Source: Brachionus manjavacas | Lineage: Eukaryota; Rotifera; Eurotatoria; Ploima; Brachionidae | Reading direction: 5' to 3' | Assembly (NCBI GenBank): GCA_019054805.1 | Contig: JAHQIY010000044.1 | Coordinates: 1 to 64,000 of the forward strand | Length of the DNA stretch: 64,000 bases | Shown here: positions 15,001 to 30,000 of the stretch, in pieces | How positions within the stretch are numbered: position 1 is the stretch's first letter | Layout: every line of letters begins with the position of its first letter | Made by a program: the position numbers and the translations under genes | Notes under the pieces: model-generated | The model's input: the letters and a program-made list of their open reading frames with translations, nothing else | Told to the model about the DNA's origin: nothing | The model's database searches: none

Positions 15001-18000
15001 GTACTTAGTGAAAAAAGTTAAGTATCTTTTTTTGGATATGCTTGTATCCATCTATAGATACGCTTGGTTTGTGGTTCCAAGCTAGTCTAAATAGTTGTCG
15101 AGTTCGCAGCCATTAAGTGCTCGGATGAGTGGCGCTGTTTATGATGAACGTCCCATAGTAACTTTGGCGGCAGATTGTTGAGTCGTAACCATACCGATGC
15201 CGGTCCCAAGTCCGGATGAAAAAATGGGAGGGAGACTAATCAGCTCATAAATGACGAGTTTTGTCAAAAGGTTGAGACAATAGAAAAGAAAAACTTTAAT
15301 TTGAAAAAAATAGTCTTTTAGACTTACAGAAAAAAAAAAGTTTAAGATAATTATTCTTTAGATCAATTTATTTAAAACAAATATTTTGAATCTAGAAAAA
15401 ATTATTTTCAAATAAAAAATCCAAAACTGCTAACTCTACCAATGGCCGGTCCCAAGTCCGGATGAGAAAATGAGGAGGGGCGGTGATGATGCAGATGCCT
15501 AGCGGCCGGGGCAAGGAGGCTTGCAAGCAAGAGCTAATGACATGTCTGGCAGACCCTTAGTACTTAGTGAAAAAAGTTAAGTATCTTTTTTGGATATGCT
15601 TGTATCCATCTATAGATACGCTTGGTTTGTGGTTCCAAGCTAGTCTAAATAGTTGTCGAGTTCGCAGCCATTAAGTGCTCGGATGAGTGGCGCTGTTTAT
15701 GATGAACGTCCCATAGTAACTTTGGCGGCAGATTGTTGAGTCGTAACCATACCGATGCCGGTCCCAAGTCCGGATGAAAAAATGGGAGGGAGACTAATCA
15801 GCTCATAAATGACGAGTTTTGTCAAAAGGTTGAGACAATAGAAAAGAAAAACTTTAATTTGAAAAAAATAGTCTTTTAGACTTACAGAAAAAAAAAGTTT
15901 AAGATAATTATTCTTTAGATCAATTTATTTAAAACAAATATTTTGAATCTAGAAAAATTATTTTCAAAAAAAAATCCAAAACTGCTAACTCTACCAATGG
16001 CCGGTCCCAAGTCCGGATGAGAAAATGAGGAGGGGCGGTGATGATGCAGATGCCTAGCGGCCGGGGCAAGGAGGCTTGCAAGCAAGAGCTAATGACATGT
16101 CTGGCAGACCCTTAGTACTTAGTGAAAAAGTTAAGTATCTTTTTTGGATATGCTTGTATCCATCTATAGATACGCTTGGTTTGTGGTTCCAAGCTAGTCT
16201 AAATAGTTGTCGAGTTCGCAGCCATTAAGTGCTCGGATGAGTGGCGCTGTTTATGATGAACGTCCCATAGTAACTTTGGCGGCAGATTGTTGAGTCGTAA
16301 CCATACCGATGCCGGTCCCAAGTCCGGATGAAAAAATGGGAGGGAGACTAATCAGCTCATAAATGACGAGTTTTGTCAAAAGGTTGAGACAATAGAAAAG
16401 AAAAACTTTAATTTGAAAAAAATAGTCTTTTAGACTTACAGAAAAAAAGTTTAATATAATTATTCTTTAGATCAATTTATTTAAAACAAATATTTTGAAT
16501 CTAGAAAAAATTATTTTAAAAAAAAAAATCCAAAACTGCTAACTCTACCAATGGCCGGTCCCAAGTCCGGATGAGAAAATGAGGAGGGGCGGTGATGATG
16601 CAGATGCCTAGCGGCCGGGGCAAGGAGGCTTGCAAGCAAGAGCTAATGACATGTCTGGCAGACCCTTAGTACTTAGTGAAAAAAGTTAAGTATCTTTTTT
16701 GGATATGCTTGTATCCATCTATAGATACGCTTGGTTTGTGGTTCCAAGCTAGTCTAAATAGTTGTCGAGTTCGCAGCCATTAAGTGCTCGGATGAGTGGC
16801 GCTGTTTATGATGAACGTCCCATAGTAACTTTGGCGGCAGATTGTTGAGTCGTAACCATACCGATGCCGGTCCCAAGTCCGGATGAAAAAATGGGAGGGA
16901 GACTAATCAGCTCATAAATGACGAGTTTTGTCAAAAGGTTGAGACAATAGAAAAGAAAAACTTTAATTTGAAAAAAATAGTCTTTTAGACTTACAGAAAA
17001 AAAAAGTTTAAGATAATTATTCTTTAGATCAATTTATTTAAAACAAATATTTTGAATCTAGAAAAAATTATTTTCAAAAAAAAATCCAAAACTGCTAACT
17101 CTACCAATGGCCGGTCCCAAGTCCGGATGAGAAAATGAGGAGGGGCGGTGATGATGCAGATGCCTAGCGGCCGGGGCAAGGAGGCTTGCAAGCAAGAGCT
17201 AATGACATGTCTGGCAGACCCTTAGTACTTAGTGAAAAAAGTTAAGTATCTTTTTTTGGATATGCTTGTATCCATCTATAGATACGCTTGGTTTGTGGTT
17301 CCAAGCTAGTCTAAATAGTTGTCGAGTTCGCAGCCATTAAGTGCTCGGATGAGTGGCGCTGTTTATGATGAACGTCCCATAGTAACTTTGGCGGCAGATT
17401 GTTGAGTCGTAACCATACCGATGCCGGTCCCAAGTCCGGATGAAAAAATGGGAGGGAGACTAATCAGCTCATAAATGACGAGTTTTGTCAAAAGGTTGAG
17501 ACAATAGAAAAGAAAAACTTTAATTTGAAAAAAATAGTCTTTTAGACTTACAGAAAAAAAAAGTTTAAGATAATTATTCTTTAGATCAATTTATTTAAAA
17601 CAAATATTTTGAATCTAGAAAAAATTATTTTCAAAAAAAAATCCAAAACTGCTAACTCTACCAATGGCCGGTCCCAAGTCCGGATGAGAAAATGAGGAGG
17701 GGCGGTGATGATGCAGATGCCTAGCGGCCGGGGCAAGGAGGCTTGCAAGCAAGAGCTAATGACATGTCTGGCAGACCCTTAGTACTTAGTGAAAAAAGTT
17801 AAGTATCTTTTTTTGGATATGCTTGTATCCATCTATAGATACGCTTGGTTTGTGGTTCCAAGCTAGTCTAAATAGTTGTCGAGTTCGCAGCCATTAAGTG
17901 CTCGGATGAGTGGCGCTGTTTATGATGAACGTCCCATAGTAACTTTGGCGGCAGATTGTTGAGTCGTAACCATACCGATGCCGGTCCCAAGTCCGGATGA

Positions 18001-21000
18001 GAAAATGGGGGGGAGACTAATCAGCTCTTAAATGACGAGTTTTGTCAAAAGGTTGAGACTATAGAAAAGAAAAACTTTAATTTGAAAAAAATAGTCTTTT
18101 AGACTTACAGAAAAAAAAAGTTTAAGATAATTATTCTTTAGATCAATTTATTTAAAACAAATATTTTGAATCTAGAAAAAATTATTTTCAAAAAAAAATC
18201 CAAAACTGCTAACTCTACCAATGGCCGGTCCCAAGTCCGGATGAGAAAATGAGGAGGGGCGGTGATGATGCAGATGCCTAGCGGCCGGGGCAAGGAGGCT
18301 TGCAAGCAAGAGCTAATGACATGTCTGGCAGACCCTTAGTACTTAGTGAAAAAAGTTAAGTATCTTTTTTTGGATATGCTTGTATCCATCTATAGATACG
18401 CTTGGTTTGTGGTTCCAAGCTAGTCTAAATAGTTGTCGAGTTCGCAGCCATTAAGTGCTCGGATGAGTGGCGCTGTTTATGATGAACGTCCCATAGTAAC
18501 TTTGGCGGCAGATTGTTGAGTCGTAACCATACCGATGCCGGTCCCAAGTCCGGATGAAAAAATGGGAGGGAGACTAATCAGCTCATAAATGACGAGTTTT
18601 GTCAAAAGGTTGAGACAATAGAAAAGAAAAACTTTAATTTGAAAAAAATAGTCTTTTAGACTTACAGAAAAAAAAAAGTTTAAGATAATTATTCTTTAGA
18701 TCAATTTATTTAAAACAAATATTTTGAATCTAGAAAAAATTATTTTCAAAAAAAAAATCCAAAACTGCTAACTCTACCAATGGCCGGTCCCAAGTCCGGA
18801 TGAGAAAATGAGGAGGGGCGGTGATGATGCAGATGCCTAGCGGCCGGGGCAAGGAGGCTTGCAAGCAAGAGCTAATGACATGTCTGGCAGACCCTTAGTA
18901 CTTAGTGAAAAAGTTAAGTATCTTTTTTTGGATATGCTTGTATCCATCTATAGATACGCTTGGTTTGTGGTTCCAAGCTAGTCTAAATAGTTGTCGAGTT
19001 CGCAGCCATTAAGTGCTCGGATGAGTGGCGCTGTTTATGATGAACGTCCCATAGTAACTTTGGCGGCAGATTGTTGAGTCGTAACCATACCGATGCCGGT
19101 CCCAAGTCCGGATGAAAAAATGGGAGGGAGACTAATCAGCTCATAAATGACGAGTTTTGTCAAAAGGTTGAGACAATAGAAAAGAAAAACTTTAATTTGA
19201 AAAAAATAGTCTTTTAGACTTACAGAAAAAAAAAAGTTTAAGATAATTATTCTTTAGATCAATTTATTTAAAACAAATATTTTGAATCTAGAAAAAATTA
19301 TTTTCAAAAAAAAAATCCAAAACTGCTAACTCTACCAATGGCCGGTCCCAAGTCCGGATGAGAAAATGAGGAGGGGCGGTGATGATGCAGATGCCTAGCG
19401 GCCGGGGCAAGGAGGCTTGCAAGCAAGAGCTAATGACATGTCTGGCAGACCCTTAGTACTTAGTGAAAAAAGTTAAGTATCTTTTTTGGATATGCTTGTA
19501 TCCATCTATAGATACGCTTGGTTTGTGGTTCCAAGCTAGTCTAAATAGTTGTCGAGTTCGCAGCCATTAAGTGCTCGGATGAGTGGCGCTGTTTATGATG
19601 AACGTCCCATAGTAACTTTGGCGGCAGATTGTTGAGTCGTAACCATACCGATGCCGGTCCCAAGTCCGGATGAAAAAATGGGAGGGAGACTAATCAGCTC
19701 ATAAATGACGAGTTTTGTCAAAAGGTTGAGACAATAGAAAAGAAAAACTTTAATTTGAAAAAAATAGTCTTTTAGACTTACAGAAAAAAAAAGTTTAAGA
19801 TAATTATTCTTTAGATCAATTTATTTAAAACAAATATTTTGAATCTAGAAAAAATTATTTTCAAAAAAAATCCAAAACTGCTAACTCTACCAATGGCCGG
19901 TCCCAAGTCCGGATGAGAAAATGAGGAGGGGCGGTGATGATGCAGATGCCTAGCGGCCGGGGCAAGGAGGCTTGCAAGCAAGAGCTAATGACATGTCTGG
20001 CAGACCCTTAGTACTTAGTGAAAAAAGTTAAGTATCTTTTTTGGATATGCTTGTATCCATCTATAGATACGCTTGGTTTGTGGTTCCAAGCTAGTCTAAA
20101 TAGTTGTCGAGTTCGCAGCCATTAAGTGCTCGGATGAGTGGCGCTGTTTATGATGAACGTCCCATAGTAACTTTGGCGGCAGATTGTTGAGTCGTAACCA
20201 TACCGATGCCGGTCCCAAGTCCGGATGAAAAAATGGGAGGGAGACTAATCAGCTCATAAATGACGAGTTTTGTCAAAAGGTTGAGACAATAGAAAAGAAA
20301 AACTTTAATTTGAAAAAAATAGTCTTTTAGACTTACAGAAAAAAAAAAGTTTAAGATAATTATTCTTTAGATCAATTTATTTAAAACAAATATTTTGAAT
20401 CTAGAAAAAATTATTTTCAAAAAAAAAATCCAAAACTGCTAACTCTACCAATGGCCGGTCCCAAGTCCGGATGAGAAAATGAGGAGGGGCGGTGATGATG
20501 CAGATGCCTAGCGGCCGGGGCAAGGAGGCTTGCAAGCAAGAGCTAATGACATGTCTGGCAGACCCTTAGTACTTAGTGAAAAAAGTTAAGTATCTTTTTT
20601 TGGATATGCTTGTATCCATCTATAGATACGCTTGGTTTGTGGTTCCAAGCTAGTCTAAATAGTTGTCGAGTTCGCAGCCATTAAGTGCTCGGATGAGTGG
20701 CGCTGTTTATGATGAACGTCCCATAGTAACTTTGGCGGCAGATTGTTGAGTCGTAACCATACCGATGCCGGTCCCAAGTCCGGATGAAAAAATGGGAGGG
20801 AGACTAATCAGCTCATAAATGACGAGTTTTGTCAAAAGGTTGAGACAATAGAAAAGAAAAACTTTAATTTGAAAAAAATAGTCTTTTAGACTTACAGAAA
20901 AAAAAAGTTTAAGATAATTATTCTTTAGATCAATTTATTTAAAACAAATATTTTGAATCTAGAAAAAATTATTTTCAAAAAAAAATCCAAAACTGCTAAC

Positions 21001-24000
21001 TCTACCAATGGCCGGTCCCAAGTCCGGATGAGAAAATGAGGAGGGGCGGTGATGATGCAGATGCCTAGCGGCCGGGGCAAGGAGGCTTGCAAGCAAGAGC
21101 TAATGACATGTCTGGCAGACCCTTAGTACTTAGTGAAAAAAGTTAAGTATCTTTTTTGGATATGCTTGTATCCATCTATAGATACGCTTGGTTTGTGGTT
21201 CCAAGCTAGTCTAAATAGTTGTCGAGTTCGCAGCCATTAAGTGCTCGGATGAGTGGCGCTGTTTATGATGAACGTCCCATAGTAACTTTGGCGGCAGATT
21301 GTTGAGTCGTAACCATACCGATGCCGGTCCCAAGTCCGGATGAAAAAATGGGAGGGAGACTAATCAGCTCATAAATGACGAGTTTTGTCAAAAGGTTGAG
21401 ACAATAGAAAAGAAAAACTTTAATTTGAAAAAAATAGTCTTTTAGACTTACAGAAAAAAAAAGTTTAAGATAATTATTCTTTAGATCAATTTATTTAAAA
21501 CAAATATTTTGAATCTAGAAAAAATTATTTTCAAAAAAAAATCCAAAACTGCTAACTCTACCAATGGCCGGTCCCAAGTCCGGATGAGAAAATGAGGAGG
21601 GGCGGTGATGATGCAGATGCCTAGCGGCCGGGGCAAGGAGGCTTGCAAGCAAGAGCTAATGACATGTCTGGCAGACCCTTAGTACTTAGTGAAAAAAGTT
21701 AAGTATCTTTTTTTGGATATGCTTGTATCCATCTATAGATACGCTTGGTTTGTGGTTCCAAGCTAGTCTAAATAGTTGTCGAGTTCGCAGCCATTAAGTG
21801 CTCGGATGAGTGGCGCTGTTTATGATGAACGTCCCATAGTAACTTTGGCGGCAGATTGTTGAGTCGTAACCATACCGATGCCGGTCCCAAGTTCGGATGA
21901 AAAAATGGGAGGGAGACTAATCAGCTCATAAATGACGAGTTTTGTCAAAAGGTTGAGACAATAGAAAAGAAAAACTTTAATTTGAAAAAAATAGTCTTTT
22001 AGACTTACAGAAAAAAAAAAGTTTAAGATAATTATTCTTTAGATCAATTTATTTAAAACAAATATTTTGAATCTAGAAAAAATTATTTTCAAAAAAAAAA
22101 TCCAAAACTGCTAACTCTACCAATGGCCGGTCCCAAGTCCGGATGAGAAAATGAGGAGGGGCGGTGATGATGCAGATGCCTAGCGGCCGGGGCAAGGAGG
22201 CTTGCAAGCAAGAGCTAATGACATGTCTGGCAGACCCTTAGTACTTAGTGAAAAAGTTAAGTATCTTTTTTTGGATATGCTTGTATCCATCTATAGATAC
22301 GCTTGGTTTGTGGTTCCAAGCTAGTCTAAATAGTTGTCGAGTTCGCAGCCATTAAGTGCTCGGATGAGTGGCGCTGTTTATGATGAACGTCCCATAGTAA
22401 CTTTGGCGGCAGATTGTTGAGTCGTAACCATACCGATGCCGGTCCCAAGTTCGGATGAAAAAATGGGAGGGAGACTAATCAGCTCATAAATGACGAGTTT
22501 TGTCAAAAGGTTGAGACAATAGAAAAGAAAAACTTTAATTTGAAAAAAATAGTCTTTTAGACTTACAGAAAAAAAAAGTTTAAGATAATTATTCTTTAGA
22601 TCAATTTATTTAAAACAAATATTTTGAATCTAGAAAAAATTATTTTCAAAAAAAAATCCAAAACTGCTAACTCTACCAATGGCCGGTCCCAAGTCCGGAT
22701 GAGAAAATGAGGAGGGGCGGTGATGATGCAGATGCCTAGCGGCCGGGGCAAGGAGGCTTGCAAGCAAGAGCTAATGACATGTCTGGCAGACCCTTAGTAC
22801 TTAGTGAAAAAAGTTAAGTATCTTTTTTTGGATATGCTTGTATCCATCTATAGATACGCTTGGTTTGTGGTTCCAAGCTAGTCTAAATAGTTGTCGAGTT
22901 CGCAGCCATTAAGTGCTCGGATGAGTGGCGCTGTTTATGATGAACGTCCCATAGTAACTTTGGCGGCAGATTGTTGAGTCGTAACCATACCGATGCCGGT
23001 CCCAAGTCCGGATGAAAAAATGGGAGGGAGACTAATCAGCTCATAAATGACGAGTTTTGTCAAAAGGTTGAGACAATAGAAAAGAAAAACTTTAATTTGA
23101 AAAAAATAGTCTTTTAGACTTACAGAAAAAAAAAAGTTTAAGATAATTATTCTTTAGATCAATTTATTTAAAACAAATATTTTGAATCTAGAAAAAATTA
23201 TTTTCAAAAAAAAAATCCAAAACTGCTAACTCTACCAATGGCCGGTCCCAAGTCCGGATGAGAAAATGAGGAGGGGCGGTGATGATGCAGATGCCTAGCG
23301 GCCGGGGCAAGGAGGCTTGCAAGCAAGAGCTAATGACATGTCTGGCAGACCCTTAGTACTTAGTGAAAAAGTTAAGTATCTTTTTTTGGATATGCTTGTA
23401 TCCATCTATAGATACGCTTGGTTTGTGGTTCCAAGCTAGTCTAAATAGTTGTCGAGTTCGCAGCCATTAAGTGCTCGGATGAGTGGCGCTGTTTATGATG
23501 AACGTCCCATAGTAACTTTGGCGGCAGATTGTTGAGTCGTAACCATACCGATGCCGGTCCCAAGTCCGGATGAAAAAATGGGAGGGAGACTAATCAGCTC
23601 ATAAATGACGAGTTTTGTCAAAAGGTTGAGACAATAGAAAAGAAAAACTTTAATTTGAAAAAAATAGTCTTTTAGACTTACAGAAAAAAAAGTTTAAGAT
23701 AATTATTCTTTAGATCAAATTATTTAAAACAAATATTTTGAATCTAGAAAAAATTATTTTCAAAAAAAAATCCAAAACAGCTAACTCTACCAATGGCCGG
23801 TCCCAAGTCCGGATGAGAAAATGAGGAAGGGCGGTGATGATGCAGATGCCTAGCGGCCGGGGCAAGGAGGCTTGCAAGCAAGAGCTAATGACATGTCTGG
23901 CAGACCCTTAGTTCTTAGTGAAAAAAGTTAAGTATCTTTTTTTGGATATGCTTGTATCCATCTATAGATACGCTTGGTTTGTGGTTCCAAGCTAGTCTAA

Positions 24001-27000
24001 ATAGTTGTCGAGTTCGCAGCCATTAAGTGCTCGGATGAGTGGCGCTGTTTATGATGAACGTCCCATAGTAACTTTGGCGGCAGATTGTTGAGTCGTAACC
24101 ATACCGATGCCGGTCCCAAGTTCGGATGAAAAAATGGGAGGAGACTAATCAGCTCATAAATGACGAGTTTTGTCAAAAGGTTGAGACAATAGAAAAGAAA
24201 AACTTTAATTTGAAAAAAATAGTCTTTTAGACTTACAGAAAAAAAAAAGTTTAAGATAATTATTCTTTAGATCAATTTATTTAAAACAAATATTTTGAAT
24301 CTAGAAAAAATTATTTTCAAAAAAAAAATCCAAAACTGCTAACTCTACCAATGGCCGGTCCCAAGTCCGGATGAGAAAATGAGGAGGGGCGGTGATGATG
24401 CAGATGCCTAGCGGCCGGGGCAAGGAGGCTTGCAAGCAAGAGCTAATGACATGTCTGGCAGACCCTTAGTACTTAGTGAAAAAAGTTAAGTATCTTTTTT
24501 TGGATATGCTTGTATCCATCTATAGATACGCTTGGTTTGTGGTTCCAAGCTAGTCTAAATAGTTGTCGAGTTCGCAGCCATTAAGTGCTCGGATGAGTGG
24601 CGCTGTTTATGATGAACGTCCCATAGTAACTTTGGCGGCAGATTGTTGAGTCGTAACCATACCGATGCCGGTCCCAAGTCCGGATGAAAAAATGGGAGGG
24701 AGACTAATCAGCTCATAAATGACGAGTTTTGTCAAAAGGTTGAGACAATAGAAAAGAAAAACTTTAATTTGAAAAAAATAGTCTTTTAGACTTACAGAAA
24801 AAAATAGTTTAAGATAATTATTCTTTAGATCAATTTATTTAAAACAAATATTTTGAATCTAGAAAAAATTATTTTCAAAAAAAAAATCCAAAACTGCTAA
24901 CTCTACCAATGGCCGGTCCCAAGTCCGGATGAGAAAATGAGGAGGGGCGGTGATGATGCAGATGCCTAGCGGCCGGGGCAAGGAGGCTTGCAAGCAAGAG
25001 CTAATGACATGTCTGGCAGACCCTTAGTACTTAGTGAAAAAAGTTAAGTATCTTTTTTTGGATATGCTTGTATCCATCTATAGATACGCTTGGTTTGTGG
25101 TTCCAAGCTAGTCTAAATAGTTGTCGAGTTCGCAGCCATTAAGTGCTCGGATGAGTGGCGCTGTTTATGATGAACGTCCCATAGTAACTTTGGCGGCAGA
25201 TTGTTGAGTCGTAACCATACCGATGCCGGTCCCAAGTCCGGATGAAAAAATGGGAGGGAGACTAATCAGCTCATAAATGACGAGTTTTGTCAAAAGGTTG
25301 AGACAATAGAAAAGAAAAACTTTAATTTGAAAAAAATAGTCTTTTAGACTTACAGAAAAAAAAAAGTTTAAGATAATTATTCTTTAGATCAATTTATTTA
25401 AAACAAATATTTTGAATCTAGAAAAAATTATTTTCAAAAAAAAAATCCAAAACTGCTAACTCTACCAATGGCCGGTCCCAAGTCCGGATGAGAAAATGAG
25501 GAGGGGCGGTGATGATGCAGATGCCTAGCGGCCGGGGCAAGGAGGCTTGCAAGCAAGAGCTAATGACATGTCTGGCAGACCCTTAGTACTTAGTGAAAAA
25601 AGTTAAGTATCTTTTTTGGATATGCTTGTATCCATCTATAGATACGCTTGGTTTGTGGTTCCAAGCTAGTCTAAATAGTTGTCGAGTTCGCAGCCATTAA
25701 GTGCTCGGATGAGTGGCGCTGTTTATGATGAACGTCCCATAGTAACTTTGGCGGCAGATTGTTGAGTCGTAACCATACCGATGCCGGTCCCAAGTTCGGA
25801 TGAAAAAATGGGAGGGAGACTAATCAGCTCATAAATGACGAGTTTTGTCAAAAGGTTGAGACAATAGAAAAGAAAAACTTTAATTTGAAAAAAAGAGTCT
25901 TTTAGACTTACAGAAAAAAAAAAGTTTAAGATAATTATTCTTTAGATCAATTTATTTAAAACAAATATTTTGAATCTAGAAAAAATTATTTTCAAAAAAA
26001 AATCCAAAACTGCTAACTCTACCAATGGCCGGTCCCAAGTCCGGATGAGAAAATGAGGAGGGGCGGTGATGATGCAGATGCCTAGCGGCCGGGGCAAGGA
26101 GGCTTGCAAGCAAGAGCTAATGACATGTCTGGCAGACCCTTAGTACTTAGTGAAAAAGTTAAGTATCTTTTTTTGGATATGCTTGTATCCATCTATAGAT
26201 ACGCTTGGTTTGTGGTTCCAAGCTAGTCTAAATAGTTGTCGAGTTCGCAGCCATTAAGTGCTCGGATGAGTGGCGCTGTTTATGATGAACGTCCCATAGT
26301 AACTTTGGCGGCAGATTGTTGAGTCGTAACCATACCGATGCCGGTCCCAAGTCCGGATGAAAAAATGGGAGGGAGACTAATCAGCTCATAAATGACGAGT
26401 TTTGTCAAAAGGTTGAGACAATAGAAAAGAAAAACTTTAATTTGAAAAAAATAGTCTTTTAGACTTACAGAAAAAAAAAAGTTTAAGATAATTATTCTTT
26501 AGATCAATTTATTTAAAACAAATATTTTGAATCTAGAAAAAATTATTTTCAAAAAAAAAATCCAAAACTGCTAACTCTACCAATGGCCGGTCCCAAGTCC
26601 GGATGAGAAAATGAGGAGGGGCGGTGATGATGCAGATGCCTAGCGGCCGGGGCAAGGAGGCTTGCAAGCAAGAGCTAATGACATGTCTGGCAGACCCTTA
26701 GTACTTAGTGAAAAAGTTAAGTATCTTTTTTTGGATATGCTTGTATCCATCTATAGATACGCTTGGTTTGTGGTTCCAAGCTAGTCTAAATAGTTGTCGA
26801 GTTCGCAGCCATTAAGTGCTCGGATGAGTGGCGCTGTTTATGATGAACGTCCCATAGTAACTTTGGCGGCAGATTGTTGAGTCGTAACCATACCGATGCC
26901 GGTCCCAAGTCCGGATGAAAAAATGGGAGGGAGACTAATCAGCTCATAAATGACGAGTTTTGTCAAAAGGTTGAGACAATAGAAAAGAAAAACTTTAATT

Positions 27001-30000
27001 TGAAAAAAATAGTCTTTTAGACTTACAGAAAAAAAAGTTTAAGATAATTATTCTTTAGATCAAATTATTTAAAACAAATATTTTGAATCTAGAAAAAATT
27101 ATTTTCAAAAAAAAATCCAAAACTGCTAACTCTACCAATGGCCGGTCCCAAGTCCGGATGAGAAAATGAGGAGGGGCGGTGATGATGCAGATGCCTAGCG
27201 GCCGGGGCAAGGAGGCTTGCAAGCAAGAGCTAATGACATGTCTGGCAGACCCTTAGTACTTAGTGAAAAAAGTTAAGTATCTTTTTTGGATATGCTTGTA
27301 TCCATCTATAGATACGCTTGGTTTGTGGTTCCAAGCTAGTCTAAATAGTTGTCGAGTTCGCAGCCATTAAGTGCTCGGATGAGTGGCGCTGTTTATGATG
27401 AACGTCCCATAGTAACTTTGGCGGCAGATTGTTGAGTCGTAACCATACCGATGCCGGTCCCAAGTCCGGATGAAAAAATGGGAGGGAGACTAATCAGCTC
27501 ATAAATGACGAGTTTTGTCAAAAGGTTGAGACAATAGAAAAGAAAAACTTTAATTTGAAAAAAATAGTCTTTTAGACTTACAGAAAAAAAAAGTTTAAGA
27601 TAATTATTCTTTAGATCAATTTATTTAAAACAAATATTTTGAATCTAGAAAAAATTATTTTCAAAAAAAAAATCCAAAACTGCTAACTCTACCAATGGCC
27701 GGTCCCAAGTCCGGATGAGAAAATGAGGAGGGGCGGTGATGATGCAGATGCCTAGCGGCCGGGGCAAGGAGGCTTGCAAGCAAGAGCTAATGACATGTCT
27801 GGCAGACCCTTAGTACTTAGTGAAAAAAGTTAAGTATCTTTTTTGGATATGCTTGTATCCATCTATAGATACGCTTGGTTTGTGGTTCCAAGCTAGTCTA
27901 AATAGTTGTCGAGTTCGCAGCCATTAAGTGCTCGGATGAGTGGCGCTGTTTATGATGAACGTCCCATAGTAACTTTGGCGGCAGATTGTTGAGTCGTAAC
28001 CATACCGATGCCGGTCCCAAGTCCGGATGAAAAAATGGGAGGGAGACTAATCAGCTCATAAATGACGAGTTTTGTCAAAAGGTTGAGACAATAGAAAAGA
28101 AAAACTTTAATTTGAAAAAAATAGTCTTTTAGACTTACAGAAAAAAAAAGTTTAAGATAATTATTCTTTAGATCAATTTATTTAAAACAAATATTTTGAA
28201 TCTAGAAAAATTATTTTCAAAAAAAAATCCAAAACTGCTAACTCTACCAATGGCCGGTCCCAAGTCCGGATGAGAAAATGAGGAGGGGCGGTGATGATGC
28301 AGATGCCTAGCGGCCGGGGCAAGGAGGCTTGCAAGCAAGAGCTAATGACATGTCTGGCAGACCCTTAGTACTTAGTGAAAAAAGTTAAGTATCTTTTTTT
28401 GGATATGCTTGTATCCATCTATAGATACGCTTGGTTTGTGGTTCCAAGCTAGTCTAAATAGTTGTCGAGTTCGCAGCCATTAAGTGCTCGGATGAGTGGC
28501 GCTGTTTATGATGAACGTCCCATAGTAACTTTGGCGGCAGATTGTTGAGTCGTAACCATACCGATGCCGGTCCCAAGTCCGGATGAAAAAATGGGAGGAG
28601 ACTAATCAGCTCATAAATGACGAGTTTTGTCAAAAGGTTGAGACAATAGAAAAGAAAAACTTTAATTTGAAAAAAATAGTCTTTTAGACTTACAGAAAAA
28701 AAAAGTTTAAGATAATTATTCTTTAGATCAATTTATTTAAAACAAATATTTTGAATCTAGAAAAAATTATTTTCAAAAAAAAATCCAAAACTGCTAACTC
28801 TACCAATGGCCGGTCCCAAGTCCGGATGAGAAAATGAGGAGGGGCGGTGATGATGCAGATGCCTAGCGGCCGGGGCAAGGAGGCTTGCAAGCAAGAGCTA
28901 ATGACATGTCTGGCAGACCCTTAGTACTTAGTGAAAAAGTTAAGTATCTTTTTGGATATGCTTGTATCCATCTATAGATACGCTTGGTTTGTGGTTCCAA
29001 GCTAGTCTAAATAGTTGTCGAGTTCGCAGCCATTAAGTGCTCGGATGAGTGGCGCTGTTTATGATGAACGTCCCATAGTAACTTTGGCGGCAGATTGTTG
29101 AGTCGTAACCATACCGATGCCGGTCCCAAGTCCGGATGAAAAAATGGGAGGGAGACTAATCAGCTCATAAATGACGAGTTTTGTCAAAAGGTTGAGACAA
29201 TAGAAAAGAAAAACTTTAATTTGAAAAAAATAGTCTTTTAGACTTACAGAAAAAAAAAAGTTTAAGATAATTATTCTTTAGATCAAATTATTTAAAACAA
29301 ATATTTTGAATCTAGAAAAAATTATTTTCAAAAAAAAATCCAAAACAGCTAACTCTACCAATGGCCGGTCCCAAGTCCGGATGAGAAAATGAGGAGGGGC
29401 GGTGATGATGCAGATGCCTAGCGGCCGGGGCAAGGAGGCTTGCAAGCAAGAGCTAATGACATGTCTGGCAGACCCTTAGTACTTAGTGAAAAAAGTTAAG
29501 TATCTTTTTTTGGATATGCTTGTATCCATCTATAGATACGCTTGGTTTGTGGTTCCAAGCTAGTCTAAATAGTTGTCGAGTTCGCAGCCATTAAGTGCTC
29601 GGATGAGTGGCGCTGTTTATGATGAACGTCCCATAGTAACTTTGGCGGCAGATTGTTGAGTCGTAACCATACCGATGCCGGTCCCAAGTCCGGATGAAAA
29701 AATGGGAGGGAGACTAATCAGCTCATAAATGACGAGTTTTGTCAAAAGGTTGAGACAATAGAAAAGAAAAACTTTAATTTGAAAAAAAGAGTCTTTTAGA
29801 CTTACAGAAAAAAAAAGTTTAAGATAATTATTCTTTAGATCAATTTATTTAAAACAAATATTTTGAATCTAGAAAAAATTATTTTCAAAAAAAAATCCAA
29901 AACTGCTAACTCTACCAATGGCCGGTCCCAAGTCCGGATGAGAAAATGAGGAGGGGCGGTGATGATGCAGATGCCTAGCGGCCGGGGCAAGGAGGCTTGC